Below, in pieces: positions 22,552 to 35,093 of a stretch of 64,000 bases of DNA. Origin of the DNA: Sialis fuliginosa (Eukaryota; Arthropoda; Insecta; Megaloptera; Sialidae); assembly GCA_961205875.1 (NCBI GenBank), contig OY540816.1, forward strand, positions 5,094,701 to 5,158,700, read 5' to 3'. The translations under genes were made by a program, and so were the position numbers. Within the stretch, counting starts at the first letter, position 1, and each line of letters starts with the position of its first letter. The notes beneath the pieces were generated by a model. It was not told where the DNA came from. It saw only the letters and a program-made list of their open reading frames with translations, and made no database searches.

Positions 22552-23891
22552 TAGGGGTGTACCGGAATTCCGGTCCGGCCGGAATTCCGGCCGGAATTTA
22601 CGATTTTATTCCGGTTCCGGTTCCGGCCGGAACTAGAAAATTCCGGCCGGACCCCGCCGGAATTTTTAATTTTATTTCTACATTCTACTATTGTGTTCCT
22701 TAAGTCGTTAAGTATTACCTAAATTTAAGTCCTAATCAAAGTGATACTTTAGTTCCACTTAACCTGAAAACTGTACACAAAAATGAATATTGTAAACATT
22801 TTTGATAAAATTATTGATGGCAATGATACAGATATCATAGGTATAATAGTTTATAGCATTTCAAGCGAAGTAAGAAAATTAACCTTTTTAAAACTGTTTC
22901 GTTTAACAAAGCCTCCAGTGAATGCTTTTATAACTCGTTTGAAAAATAGATTCGAATATTTATATGACATGTTAGTAGTATTTTTTTAAACTAATATAAA
23001 AAAGAACAAAAATTATAATACTTTGAAATGTCATATATTTAATATAGGTATTAATAATTTCTCTTTTTGCGTATAACTTGCTCCTCTCTTTTATCGTTTG
23101 TGACATTTCTGTGTATTACTGTATATTTTTGGGATGATCAAATGCACAATTTATATCCAAAATTAATTATATTAAATTATATTAATTATATTAAACCAAG
23201 GTTTAATTACCTTGATGATAAGATAGACCTGTGAGATGGACGTAAAATTTAGGTTCAACTTAAGACTAAGGAACACTTAGATAAGGAACAGAAATAAGTT
23301 TGAGTAGTGAGACCGGGTATAAGAGATTCTCAAATAACAGTATTTTTGTAAAAAAAAACATTATTATAATTTTATATTTTATTTTTAATGGAAATAAAAA
23401 CTTCATAACGCAAAAACAATTTTTTTACTTTATATTTTAGATATATTTAATTTAAATGATTACATTAATTTACCATCATAAAATAAATTGTTAGTAATAC
23501 AAGATATATAATAAAAATGATATTTAATTATTGATCTTTTTTGGAAAAATAATAGTTGTTCCCCATTTTTGGGTAACATTTTAGATATATTTAATTATTT
23601 CTAAATATCTGATTAACCACCTTCGATTTTATCCTTTCATAATTTATAATCGAAAGAACGTATGATGAACATTTTATTAGAAACAACAATTTTGTTTCCT
23701 ATACTATTTAAAATAATTAATTGTATTGATATAAAACGTAATCTATGTATAAAACAGTTTTATTGATATTCTTTATTTGTTAATATTTCATACAGAATTT
23801 TTTTGAAAAAATTCCGGTTCCGGCCGGAATTCCGGCCGGATTTTTTTCTTGAATTCCGGTAATTCCGGTTCCGGCCGGAACTCAAAATATC
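22552..23891. mobile_element. hAT-like element with CCGGAATTCCGG ends, right end lost
   Basis: Left end TAGGGGTGTACCGGAATTCC followed by repeated CCGGCCGGAATT palindromes. A matching inverted CCGG block lies at 23812-23880, but the terminal TAGGGGTGT is replaced by the start of HINE-E copy 1. The 68-codon plus frame 22783-22989 is the longest inside and I recognise no domain. Between the ends the sequence is AT-rich. Confidence 0.65.
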
Positions 23892-24694
23892 AGTGCGTGT
23901 TGGGCACGCACATGATAGATTTTCGTAGTCTTTAAGATCTATAAACAAGAGTTATTTCAATTTTTTGTTAAAACTATTCTAGCTACAGTGTTCGTTTTAC
24001 TTTCAGTGGAAGTACTAATTAAAAGGTACATTCTGAATTTTTTTCAGATTTTTTTAATAGATAGTTTAGACATTAAGGGCGGGGGGCGCTTTGTAACGAC
24101 ATTTAAATGCAAATATATCGTGACTGAAGGGTTAAAATCTAAAGATCATATTACATTTTTTGTTGCATTTTAGGATACCTATCTAATGACATCACATTCA
24201 ATGGGGTAAGTGAAAAAAAATGTGAGTACAATTTTCAGTCTATGAGAGGGAGTCCAAAATAATTTTGACAGTGTTCGTTATAATTTTCAGTGGAAGTACT
24301 AATTAAAAGCTATATTCTCGAATTTTTTCAGATTTTTTGAATATATAGTTTAGAAATTAAGGGGAAGGGGGACGTTCTGATCATGACTTTGAACGCAAAT
24401 ATATCGTAACTGAAGGGTTAAAATCAAAATATCATATAACATTTTTTATTGCATTTTAGGAGACTTATCTAATAACACCCCTTTCAATGGGTTAAGTGAA
24501 AAAAAAAATGTGAGTTCACTTTTCAGTCTATGGAAAGGGGGTCCAAAAACATTTTTTTTTTTCAAAAATCTTATCATTTCTGTTTTTGTGTTATCAGTCT
24601 TCGTCCGTATACCAAATTTCATCTTAATCGGCCTAAATTTTTTGAGGACGGACATGGCGAAACTATAAGGTTTCCTTGTTTTCTACGGAAACCT
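23892..24694 (-). mobile_element. HINE-E copy 1
   Basis: Minus orientation. 5' end (right side) AGGTTTCCGTAGAAAAC; next on the element come TATAGTTTCGCCATGTCCG and a phrase AGCCGATTAAGATGAAATTT. The 3' side has an inverted copy of the 5' motif (here diverged) and the GTGCGTG/CACGCAC hairpin; the terminal GGCC is missing. About two and a half copies of a roughly 285-bp internal unit carry ATATCGTGACTGAAGGGTTA. A Helentron-associated element by architecture; non-coding. Confidence 0.8.
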
Positions 24695-25175
24695 AAAAAA
24701 CACTTAAATTATAGGTAGAATGACAAAATATAATTAAATGACATACCTGTATAGTGTGACAAAGAATGTTGATCACACACAAAAGTTATATTCTTGATAG
24801 TTTATTAAACTCATACTAAAGGCCACAAAAACAACTCGAAATAACAATCACAAATCACCCCAAACCACAAACGTATAAGAAGAAAAAACTTACACGTTTT
24901 CAATAACTAACCACGCTATTCTCATCAAAATTAATTCTAAAAGTTTGAAAATATGTAATATCGTGGTTATCGAATCTTTTGTCAGATTTTAATTAACCGT
25001 TTTATGTTTTTAATTGTATCTAATTATTTTTTTTTAGAAATAAATAAGTAGTACCAAAATGGATTTAATAAAATACATCGATGTAATTTAATGCTGTACA
25101 TTGTACAACAAATAAATCAAAAATGGCATATGTAGATTAAAGTTGTCGTATATTCTATATGTTGGTTTTCTTTTT
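24695..25175. other. AT-rich spacer, no gene seen
   Basis: Apparently unique sequence, including 24770-24920 of slightly higher complexity, but with no convincing open frame or splice pattern. Confidence 0.4.
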
Positions 25176-25935
25176 AAGGTTACGAAGAAACCCTATTAAT
25201 ATCTCTTTGGCGTCCGTCCGTCCGTCCTTTTCACTCAACGCCAAATAGCTCGTAAACTATATAAAGACAACCTCTAGTAAAATATGTACAAATTTATTGA
25301 ATAAATAATTTTTCAGGGGGGGCAATAAGAAGCTAAAGCTAGGTAAAAAAAATCTTTTTCTTATACCAAGGCATGTGGCACGTTAAGATGTATAACCAAA
25401 CAAGCGGAATTTGACTCTTTTTCTATTTTTTTCTAAATCAAAAATGGTGCCTGTAGGGGGCTTTAAAGTAAAAAAAAAAATAAAATTGTATACCAAGACG
25501 TGTGGAATGTAAAAATGTACATCTCAATTAGTAGAATTTGACCATATTTTTTAATTTTTTTCTAACTCAAAAATGGCGCCTGTAGGAGGCTAAAAGCAGT
25601 ATTTTATTCTGCCCCCCCCCCTCTAACTCTGTAACTACCGGCTCAAAAAATCTGAAAAAAATTTGGTAACGAGGTTTTGGTGGGACTACCAACGACAAAT
25701 ACTAAAGTCGACAGTATAATTTTAAATTTTGGAATAATAGGGAGGGGTGTAAGAGAATTAAAAAAAATTATTTTCATACCTAGGCATGTGCTATGTCAAT
25801 TTATAGATCTCAATTAGTAGAATATGACACTTTTTTATATTTTAACTTTAACTTTAAAATGTAAGTGGTTCCAAACATTTCACGTAGTGCGTACTTCGGA
25901 ACCCTTATGGCATACACTCATGTATGTCTTACCCG
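25176..25935 (+). mobile_element. HINE-F copy 1
   Basis: 5' end after a T-run: AAGGTTACGAAGAAACCC, then a (GTCC)n microsatellite (25210-25228) and TTTTCACTCAACGCCAAATA. Two diverged tandem units contain ATGGCGCCTGTAGG-type phrases. The 3' side has the inverted subterminal motif CTTCGGAACCCTTA, hairpin CATACAC tc ATGTATG and the end ACCCG. Copy 2 at 35813 is a close match. Non-coding. Confidence 0.8.
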
Positions 25936-26027
25936 AATTATTTTATTATTATTTAACACATATTTCGACTGGGTCTTGTTGTCTTCCAACAGCACATCGT
26001 GTTTTGTTATGTTGATTAAGAAAAGAT

Positions 26028-26586
26028 ATGATGTCTAATTTCAAAAACTATTTTATGATGATCTTACATGTTTCCTATTTCCAAAAAAATACTTATTTCG
26101 GCAGAAAATAAAGGTTTAATCACAAAAATTGACTCTTTTAAAACTAATTTTGAAATTGACGCCAAAACACTCGCAGGTGCCATGGCGCATTTTTGACATC
26201 ACGTACTTGTCAACAATAATAAATCCTTGTTCCATCGCTAACGTTTCTCGATTTTAGTTTTGGTAACACAAACTGAGCAAATTGATAATTTAAAATCACA
26301 AAATAATTTATAAACAGTGCAGATATTAATGAAACAATAATGATATTTACTGAGGCGTGACGTCATTCACTTTGATTGGTGTTTCATCAAACATGGCGGA
26401 TTGCTGTATTTTATGTTTTTATTTTAACAAAAATTATATTAAATCTTAATATAAAATTAATCTTAATATAAATTTTAATATAAAAATAAATACATTTTTT
26501 AGAATCTTTTTAACCTATTTTATTATTTAAAATCATAATTTCAGTGATACTTTGATACTAGCATCATGCCTATTCTATATTATAAT
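26028..26586 (-). repeat. Fragment shared inverted with the 49848 hAT-like element
   Basis: This stretch matches, inverted, the interior of the element at 49848-50681 (for example TTGACGCCAAAACACTCGCA here and its reverse complement near 50340). The terminal CCGGAAC-type ends are absent, so it is an internal fragment, cut on the right by the MITE at 26587. Confidence 0.75.
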
Positions 26587-26874
26587 TAGAGATTGGAAAA
26601 ATAGTTTTTCAACTATTGCGTAAAAATGCATTTATTGTAATTTTTATTACATATCTTCACCGTTTTCAGAAAACTGGTTTGATTAAACACAATTTGAAAT
26701 CAACTATTTGCAACTACCTTTCCAACTATTTTAAAACTATTTGCGACCCTTTTTTATTTCGTTTGCACTAATTATTATTAATTCGTAAAAAAAACTATTT
26801 ACCAACTATTTTCTTAAAAAAAATTCAACTAGTAACTATTTCATTAAAAATAACAACTATTTTTCCAATCTCTA
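26587..26874. mobile_element. hAT-like MITE X, copy 1, 288 bp
   Basis: The ends are TAGAGATTGGAAAAATAGTT on both sides (inverted). Perfect 8-bp duplication ATTATAAT (26579-26586, 26875-26882). The interior contains many AACTATTT units. A longer copy is at 38354-38871 and an end fragment at 28083-28199. Confidence 0.93.
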
Positions 26875-26882
26875 ATTATAAT

Positions 26883-28082
26883 ATGTACATTTTTTAATAA
26901 TTCATTATATTATTAGTATGTAGCTGGAAAGTAATTATTTCTTTCTTAAATTTTAATAAAAAATATTTTTAAAACATAGTAAAAATAAATATAGATTATT
27001 ATTATGAATATTAAACATTCAAAAAATGTATTAATATTAATTTTATATAAACTATACAGACAATTTGCCATTTAAGAAAGTAACTGTCGAGAGGTGGTCG
27101 AAAATGGTTTGATATACATATCTAAAATTCGTTATGTTCCACTTATGGCAATAAATCTTGGATTTGTATAGTTATAGTTGAATATGTGTATGTATTTGTG
27201 TAGTGGGTGTGTACTAAAACTTACAGTGGATCTGATTTTGGGGAAATATATACATAAGTAAATATATAACGAGGAGAGATTGAAATGCTGTGTTCCAAAG
27301 CCTATGGCGGTTAAGGTTCGCATACATTTGCTTGGCTTTGAGAGGTGTTGATGCATATTTTATTAAAATAAGCACCGACAGAATTCAAGAGTTAACTTTC
27401 AACGTTAGATTTCAAATCAACACATAAAAGTTGATATAATACAGGTGGTATGTATTATAAATATTATATAGTAGATTTACCTACAGTTTATCGACAAAAA
27501 AACTATTAGTTCAATTCAACCGTTTACAGTATCATAAAGAGCACGAAAATGAATAATCCTCATTTATTTCTTTTTAGATTTTAAGTCGAAATTGAATAAA
27601 TTAATATTTAGTGTATGTACAATTATAAACATAATTATCCAAAAAATTAAAGGGACAAACAATTACAACTTTTTTTAAAGTGTTTTTTGAAGAGCTGTAT
27701 CTCTGTGAAAAATGGTCGTATATAAATAAAACAAAAATCATTTTAAAGCTTCAAGTTTCTAGTTTTGAGATTTTTTAGAATAATTTTTTTTGAGTTACGG
27801 TTATTGCGCAATCATAAGAAATAGTGGGATACAAAAATTTTCCTTATTTTTTTATTTTTTTTAAGGGTCCGCGGGCTTGCGAATTTTTTATATAATAGAC
27901 AAAATGTATTTATAAAAATATATAAAACTAAAAAAATCTACAAAGAATTGTAGGAATAAAACTCATAATTATTACTTATTTTTTTGAAAAAAATCAATAT
28001 TAATAATTAGAATTATTTCAAACTTTGTCTTTATGACTTTTTTTCAATACAAAATTTTAAACGTTGGATAAAAAAAAGGCAA
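26883..28082. other. AT-rich region, no gene recognised
   Basis: Mostly AT-rich DNA. Open frames at 27132-27356 (minus) and elsewhere show no domain. A stretch from about 27655 (ACAAACAATTACAACTTT) may be an old repeat, but I cannot define its ends. Confidence 0.35.
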
Positions 28083-28262
28083 ATAGTTGATTTCAAAATG
28101 GGTTCAATTAAACCAGTTTTCTTAAACCGATGAAGATATGTAATAAAAATTACAATAGTTGCATTTTTCGCAATAGTTGAAAAACTATTTTTTCAATCTG
28201 TACTGATAACACAAAAACAGAAATGATAAGATTTTTCAAAAAAAATTTTTTTTGGGCCACCT
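28083..28262 (-). mobile_element. Fragments: MITE X end joined to HINE-E interior
   Basis: 28083-28199 is the inverted left end of MITE X (CAACTATT, TTACAATAGTTGCA, then CTATTTTTTCAATCT). It abuts 28203-28262, which matches the HINE-E interior (GATAACACAAAAACAGAAAT). Neither fragment has its other end. Confidence 0.65.
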
Positions 28263-28993
28263 TTAAACATCCTTCAAAAAACGATAGTTTCAAAATTCTA
28301 AGGGGTGTGCATTTTATGGCCAAGCCATGCTATTATTACTTATTTTTCTGATATTAAATATCCATTAAAAACAAATAATACTGTACTTACAATTTTTAGG
28401 TGCATAATTAAAACATTAAATATGCAACTAAGACAAGTATGTGTATAAATCATAAACCTATTGTAAAATAAACATACAAATGCATTACTATCATTATTTA
28501 CATTATTTACTTGAGTATACACATTTGTTGGTTACTTTTATTCGTATTCAACGAATTTAATATCATCAAAATATGCAATTTCTGTATACATACTCCAGTT
28601 ACGAATTGAAACTTTTGAAATAACATTTGGTATATAACCACACATACGTACAATGGCATTTTAGAGAAAGTTTTAAAGGGTTTTTATTGATTTTACATAT
28701 ACATACATGAATACAAATATGTGTGAACAAACACTATACATAAAAAAAAAATTATTTCAAATGTTCTTATATGATTTTTTTAAATTAAAATATAATACAA
28801 TGAAATATTGTCCATGAATTTTAAAAATAATTTTTTAAATATGCTAAAATAGTTTGACAAAAGTTGAGTTTTAATGTTATATGTACATTTAATCTATTAG
28901 TATTTTTTTCATCTTCAGAAAATATGTTATATAAGCTTAGTTTTTAGTTTCATTATATTAATGATGTATGATTTTCTATTTCTATTACATGTA
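28263..28993. other. AT-rich spacer with a dispersed fragment at 28262-28325
   Basis: The fragment (AAAAAACGATAGTTTCAAAA, GGGTGTGCATTTTATGGCCA) is repeated inverted at 44742-44815, so it is part of some element. The rest is AT-rich without recognisable genes. Confidence 0.45.
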
Positions 28994-29110
28994 ACGGGTG
29001 TCCCCCCGGGAAAATTTAAATTTGGTGTCATTCTTACTGTTGTTCTTTGACAGTCAAAAAACTGTGTTTTATTTAAAATTTAAATTTTCCGTTTTTGTTG
29101 AGACACCCTT
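28994..29110. mobile_element. TA-flanked MITE, 117 bp
   Basis: The ends are ACGGGTGTCC and (reverse complement) AAGGGTGTCT, with the inner block GGAAAATTTAAATTT also inverted at the right. TA at 28992-28993 and 29111-29112. It can fold into a single hairpin. Confidence 0.7.
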
Positions 29111-29240
29111 TATTGATGATTTCTGATTTTTATATCTATTAATCCATTAAGGAAAATAATGATAATATAATTTATAAAATATTTATATAATATAATTAAT
29201 ATTATATTATATTGTTAGAATAATAATAAAATACATTTTT

Positions 29241-29972
29241 AGGTTTCCGTAGAAAACTAGGAAACCTAATAGTAACGCCATGTCCGTCCGTCCTGAAAAT
29301 TTTAAGCCGATTAAGATGAAATTTGGTATACGGACGAAGACTGATAACCTAATAACAGAAATGATAAGGACCCCATTTCCATAAACTGAATAGTATATTA
29401 AAAAAAATTCACTTAATTTATTAAGTAGGATATCTTTAGATAGGTCTCCTAAAATGCAATAAAAAATGTCATATGACCTTTTGATTTTAACCCTTCAGTC
29501 ACGATATATTGCGCGTTCAAAGTTGTGATCAGAGTGTCCCCCCCTCTACTTTCTAAACTATTAAAATAAAAAATCTGAAAAAATTCGAGAATATAGCTTT
29601 TAATTAGTACTTTCACTGAAAATTATAACGAACACTGTCAAAATTATTTTGGACCCCCCTCCCATAGACTGAAAATTTTACTCACATTTTTTTTCACTTA
29701 CCCCATTTTGATAGGTCTCCTAAAATGCAACAAATAATGTTTTATGACCTTTTGCTTTTCAATGTGGTTATCAGAGCACTCCCCTATTCTACTTTCTAAA
29801 ATATCGATGCAAAATATCTAAAAAAATCCAGAATATAGTTCGTACTTTCAATGAAAATTATAACGAACACTGCAGCTAGAATTATTTATAAAAAAAATTT
29901 AAATAACTGTTGTTTACAAATCGTAATGACTACGGAAACCTCTCAAGTGCGTGCCCAACACGCACTTGGCCG
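29241..29972 (+). mobile_element. HINE-E copy 2, best 3' end
   Basis: 5' end AGGTTTCCGTAGAAAACTAG after a T-run (this alone forms GGTTTCC/GGAAACC), then CCATGTCCGTCCGTCC. The 3' end has CTACGGAAACC, the exact inverse of the 5' motif, then the perfect 9-bp hairpin AAGTGCGTG cccaa CACGCACTT and GGCC. Between are two internal units carrying TATAACGAACACTG. It shows all hallmarks of a Helentron-associated element. The frame 29851-30039 runs through the 3' end and is not a gene. Confidence 0.88.
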
Positions 29973-30819
29973 TTTTATTTATAAGATTTCTACGCCATTA
30001 ATAGACGGCACAATAATAATTCTGCAGACAATCTGTTGACCTCAATTAAAATACAATCAATAATAAAAATGTAAAACAAAATTAAAATTAATTTTTTTTT
30101 AAATGATCACTCTTCGTTTTAATAAATAAAATATGTTTTTTCCCCTGATATACATATTGATTTGTATTATACACTGAAAAGAACGTATGTATAGTTGTTA
30201 ATATATCATTTCTAATAGTAACATTCTCCTCTGGTTAAATTCCATCGTACGCCTATGTATAGATACCTGTATATATATACACAGTAGCTACCACCTGGTT
30301 CTGTCGTACAGATAAACTTCTCTGAACAGTGTACCTTTTCATTCCACTGTAGTCTGTTGTTATTTCAATTTGCATTATTAAAATTTTGCCATTGAAAAAG
30401 TTTGCCGTAAAACTTTTGCGAACAACGCTATGGTTATAATGCGCATAAAATATCGAGGAAAAAGAGAATAAAAAAGCATGTCTTTAGATAGATAGAGATA
30501 TGAAAGTTTTTCACAAGTCATTTGGACAAAGTGACAGATATTAAATATCTTATTTTGAAATAAGTTACATATTTATAACGTTGTCATGAAATATACTTGA
30601 GATGTATCGGAAATTGGCGTTTGCAAATAAATAGTTTTCTCTGCTGATATCGGGCTACTTCTTTATATTACATACAAACTTTCATCGAATACATTTTTTT
30701 AACGTATTAACTAACGCTCTAATATGTTAATTAAATGATTTCATTCTGTAATAAATTCAATATTAAAAGGATGGAAAATGATAAAATTTAAGTTTTTGAT
30801 TTTTTCAGAAGTATAGGTG
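29973..30819. other. Mostly unique spacer; possible minor exon signal near 30300
   Basis: AT-rich. Around 30275-30360 complexity is higher, and a minus-strand ATG at 30342 opens a short basic frame, but the following GTGGTA is a poor donor. I do not call an exon. No RNA gene is seen. Confidence 0.3.
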
Positions 30820-31558
30820 TTTTGCTTTCTCGCAATATCGAAGATACGAGAAGCTTTGTGATCGTTTCAGATTGAGACAAAAAATTTTTTTTTCCGATTT
30901 AAAACTTTTAAATTGATTTATCCGTTTCACGTCAAGTCTGTCTGTCTGTGTGTCCGTCCGTCCGTCTGTCCCCTGAATCCTTGTCACACGCATAACTCAT
31001 GAACCACTGAACCGATATTGTTGAAAGTTGGGTCGAAATCATCAAAATCGTGTGTAAGGGGGAGGGGTGACATCTCAAAATATTTATTTTTTCAAGATAT
31101 CTCAAGAACGACACATGTTACGTGAAAATTTTTTAGAATATTTTTTGTAGAGCATTAAATTTCCTATAATATTATTCTACAACGTTTGTTGTAAAATATT
31201 CCAAACAAAGATTTATCTCAATTTATTTTAAAAATTCGTGGTTTGTTTTTCTAAATTGCTATTTGCTTGGACTCCTGAACATATTAAATGTCATTTTCAC
31301 GTTTTAAATGTCATTTTGACGTTTACATAAATTTAGATTTAGATTGAAATTATCAAAAATTTAAAAATTTATGAAAAAATATTCAGGTGCGTTCGAACTA
31401 ATATTTTTTAGTAAAATTGTATAAAAATTAAATGGTTAACCAATTCCAGGCAATTTATATAAACACAATCGATTTTTATTTAAATTGTTGAATAATTAAC
31501 TATCTTTGGTGAATTTAGCACGATGAAGCACTGTGCATTTACTTGGCAGATGTTTTTT
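30820..31558 (+). mobile_element. HINE-A copy 3
   Basis: The 5' end is TTTTGCTTTCTCGCAATATC, an imperfect palindrome with ATACGAGAAGC. A (CTGT)(CCGT)n microsatellite follows at 30939-30970, then CTTGTCACACGCATAACTCA. Two units of the 20-22 bp repeat (AAATGTCATTTTGACGTTT) lie at about 31288-31325. The 3' part ends TTGGCAGATG plus a T-run and includes CGATGAAGCA, the inverse of the 5' TGCTTTCTCG motif. Non-coding; open frames on either strand recur in all copies and are chance. Confidence 0.85.
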
Positions 31559-31899
31559 ATGTTCAGTTCCGATTTGATTTTAGTGAAAATTACAACAAAC
31601 GAATGTTTATAAAATGGTTACCTAAAAATTATATTATTTTAATTTCTGATAAACTTATTAAATATCTTTTTGGTAACCTTTTATATCTTGGATTGATTTA
31701 AATTTTCTTAAAAATTTAAAATAGTTGAGTTAGTAAAAAGATATTCACGGCGTGCTGAACTGATTTTTTTTAGTTTTAAAATTTAATAATTTCAAGGTGT
31801 AACGTTTTGTTAAGATCAATTAATTAATTTTTGATTTTCAAGATAGCAAAATGTCAGGAGTTTTAAGGTACACATATATGTATATTATATTATATTTCT

Positions 31900-32240
31900 C
31901 TTCTAGGTAAAGGGTCTTAATTATACCAAAATTTGTAAAAATTAGTGAGGTACACAGAAAAGTAACAATTATATTGTAAAGCCGATTTTTTCGAATTCCA
32001 AATTTTAATGAAATTATCCATTTTGACCTTCCCTGAATTCATTTTGACTAATTTCGCCATTATGTATGTTTGTTTGTCTGTCGGTCGGCCTGTTTGTCTG
32101 TAAATGCTGTATCTCAAATACGCCAAATCGTAGAACGGTGAACTTTTATATTTGAGATTTTGTCTAGGAACAAGACCTCCTATTATTGAAAAAGATATTT
32201 CAACCGGAAACAGATGTTTACTCTTCTCATTTTTTTAAAT
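31900..32240 (+). repeat. Dispersed repeat J, copy 1, with GTCY-type microsatellite
   Basis: It shares AGCCGATTTTTTCGAA, a (TGTY)n run (GTTTGTCTGTCGGTCGGCC) and CTGTATCTCAAATA with copy 2 at 61490-61690. The ends are not clear. The layout suggests another Helentron-associated family, but no subterminal repeat was found. Confidence 0.55.
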
Positions 32241-32886
32241 ATTTTTAATTATTTTTTAAACAGTACGAATCAGAAAAAAGATTAAGTTTAAAATTGTATA
32301 AATAATTTATGCTCTACTCGTTTTTTTTTTTAAATAATTAAAGTACTTTAATTTACTGCTTCAAGAGAATTGTTTTATTAATTATAAAATTTTTAAATAA
32401 ATGTTAAATGTATTTTCAGAATGAATCAGAATAACTGTAGGTCAACTTTATTTTTAATTATCAGTAAGATAGTTACATATTTATTTGCATAATTAATTAA
32501 TAAAATAAAATTTCATTTAATTAAAATTTAAACTTGATATACTTTTTAAATAGTCTTTGTATTTAATGTTTTCGTATGAAAAATATTTGCAGCTTAATTT
32601 AATTTTTTGTAAGACGCTTTTTCTTTCAAGTGAACACGTACAAAAATATATAAAAACAGCTTATTTACACACTTTTTATTATTACTCTTCGGGTATACTG
32701 ATATTTGAAAAGAATGATTGCTTTAGAAATACCGTTTCAGAAATAATTTATCTTTTGTAGATTTTCTTACAACATTTTTTCTTTCTTATATTTTTGTATT
32801 CAACAAATGTTATAGCAGGTACTTTGAAAAATTAAGATGTAATAAATACATATGAAAACATTTCTAGTATATTTCAATATAAAAGT
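32241..32886. other. AT-rich spacer, nothing recognised
   Basis: Very AT-rich. The plus-strand frame 32557-32760 has no recognisable motif or splice signals. Confidence 0.4.
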
Positions 32887-33718
32887 TTTTTGCTTCCTCG
32901 CAATATCGAAGATACGAGAAGCTTTGTGATCGTTTTAGAATGAGACAAAAAAAATGTTCTCCGATTTCAAAATTTTAAATTAATTTACCCGTTTCACGTC
33001 AAGACAAACACTTTTCGTTCCGTGTCTGTCTGTCTGTCTGTATGTCCGTGTATCCGTCAGTCCGAGTATCCGTCCGTCCGAATGTCCGTCTGTCCCCTGA
33101 ATCCTTGTCACACGCATAACTCATGAATCACTGAACCGACATTATTGAAACTTGGTCGGATGGTAGGGTCTAGCTTGAGGACGGTCCCATTTCAAAATCA
33201 TCAAAATCGTGTGTTCGGGGAGGGGTGATACCCCAAAATATTTATTTTTTCAAGATATCTCAAGAACGACACATATTACGTGAAAATTTTATAGAATATT
33301 TTTTGTAGAGCATTAAATTTCCTATAATATAGGTCTACAACGTTGGTTGTAAAATATTCCATTACAAACATTTATCTCAATTTGTTTTAAAAATTCGTGT
33401 TTTGTTTTTTCTAAATTGATATTTGCTTGAACATATTAAATATCATTTTGACGTTTTAAATGTCATTTTGACATTTGCATAAAAGATTTAGATTGAAATT
33501 GTCAAAAATTAAAAAATTTATGAAAAAATATTCAGGTGCGTTTTAAGTAAAATTTAGTAAATTTTAGTAAAATTGTATAAAAATTAAATAATTAACCAAT
33601 TCCAAGCAATTTATCTAAACACTATCGGTTGTTATTTAAATTGTTGAATAATTAACTACCTTTGGTGAATTTATCACGAGGAAGCACTGTGCATTTACTT
33701 AGCAGATGTTTTTTTTTC
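32887..33718 (+). mobile_element. HINE-A copy 4
   Basis: Complete copy: 5' TGCTTCCTCGCAATATC palindrome, long (GTCT)(GTCC)n at 33020-33092, ACACGCATAACTCATGAATC, minisatellite units near 33430-33475, 3' block with CACGAGGAAGCAC (inverse of TGCTTCCTCG) and a terminal GCAGATG plus T-run. Confidence 0.88.
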
Positions 33719-33864
33719 CTCACTTTCGTTATGAAATAAGGTTGTTTATGACCTAAAACAAATACTCACCAAAGGATTACCCTGTAGTTTAATTTTTGAT
33801 TTTTTCTTTAATTATTGTATTATTAGTGATAAAAAAGTTTTTTGACAATTTTAAGTTTTCTTAA

Positions 33865-34270
33865 GGTTAGGATGCATTTGGAAAGTAACGCTAGCTATAC
33901 GGTTCTATATAGTCTATTAACTTATGAGTATTTTATTTTATTTTATTTTTCTTACGAACTATAGACCGGAAATATTTCAATAATAGTATAGCGTTGCATT
34001 CAAAATGTATCAAAAATGCACAATTATGTACTTTTCTCGGGATGCACATATCCGATTTTACTAACTTTTTTGTTTTTCTATTCATCTTCTAATATACAAA
34101 GAGAAAACCTCAAAAAATCCAACTTACCGAATGTAAGGGGGGCAAATAATGGTGACCTTACGATTGACCTTCAAACAATTTTTCAAGGTCAAATCAAGGT
34201 CAACTTTGATTTTTTAAATAAAAACCTATATTTTATATTGCATATTCGTATTCTACGTTCTTTAGCAGGA
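33865..34270. repeat. Fragment related to the 8674 hAT-like element
   Basis: 33870-34060 matches, inverted, the interior of the element at 8674-9340 (for example AATAGTATAGCGTTGC and GCACAATTATGTACTTTTCT against 8935-9090). No hAT ends are present here, so it is a truncated copy. Confidence 0.6.
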
Positions 34271-35065
34271 TTTTTTGCTTCCTCGCAATATCGAAGATAC
34301 GAGAAGCTATGTGATCGTTTCAGATTGAGACAAAAAAAAAGTTCTCCAATTTCAAAATTTTAAATTTATTTATCCGTTTCACGTCAAGACAAACACTTTT
34401 CGTTCCGTGTCTGTCTGTCTGTCCGTTTATCCGTCCGTCCGTTCGTCCGTCCGTCTGTCCCTTGAATCCTTGTCACACGCATAACTCATGGTCGGATGGT
34501 TGGGTTTGGTTTAAGGACGGTCCCATTTCAAAATCATTAAAATCGTGTGTAAGGGGGAGGGGTGACACCCCAAAATATTTATTTTTTCAAGATATCTCAA
34601 GAAGGACACATGTTACGAGAAAATTTTATAGAATATTTTTTGTAGAGAATTAAATTTCCTATAATATGGGTCTACTACGTTGTAAAATATTTCCTTACAA
34701 AGATTTATCTAAATTAATTTTAAAAATTCGTGTTTTGTTTTTCTAAATTGATATTTGATTGGATATATTAAGTGTCATTTTGACGTTTTAAATGTCACTT
34801 TGGCGTTTTAAATGTCACTTTGACGTTTTAAATGTCATTTTGACATTTGCATAAATTTAGATTTAGATTGAAATTGTCAAAAAATTAAAAATATATGAAA
34901 AAATATTCAGGTGCGTTTTAAGAAAAAATTCGAACTAAGATTTATTAGTAAAATTTGTATAAAAATTAAATGGTTAACCAATGCCAGGCAATTTATCTGA
35001 ACACTATCGGTTTTAGTGAATTGAGCACGAGGAAGCACTGTGCATTTACTTGGCAGATGTTTTTT
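34271..35065 (+). mobile_element. HINE-A copy 5
   Basis: Complete copy immediately following copy 4 in the same orientation. 5' TTGCTTCCTCGCAATATC, (GTCY)n at 34408-34460, four units of the AAATGTCA(T/C)TTTGACGTTT repeat at 34770-34852, 3' block ending GGCAGATG plus a T-run. Confidence 0.88.
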
Positions 35066-35093
35066 AAATGCTTTCTTTTCTCGGTGGAGGGCG

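Noticed and set aside
22783-22989. 68-codon frame inside the CCGGAATTCCGG element
   Set aside because: Starts with ATG and looks less biased than most, but I see no transposase motif and cannot support it as a gene.
30275-30360. Minus-strand ATG frame starting MKRYTVQRSLSVRQNQ
   Set aside because: The following GTGGTA is a poor donor and there is no other support.
34016-34363. 115-codon plus frame
   Set aside because: It crosses the junction of a hAT-interior fragment and HINE-A copy 5, so it is not a single coding unit.
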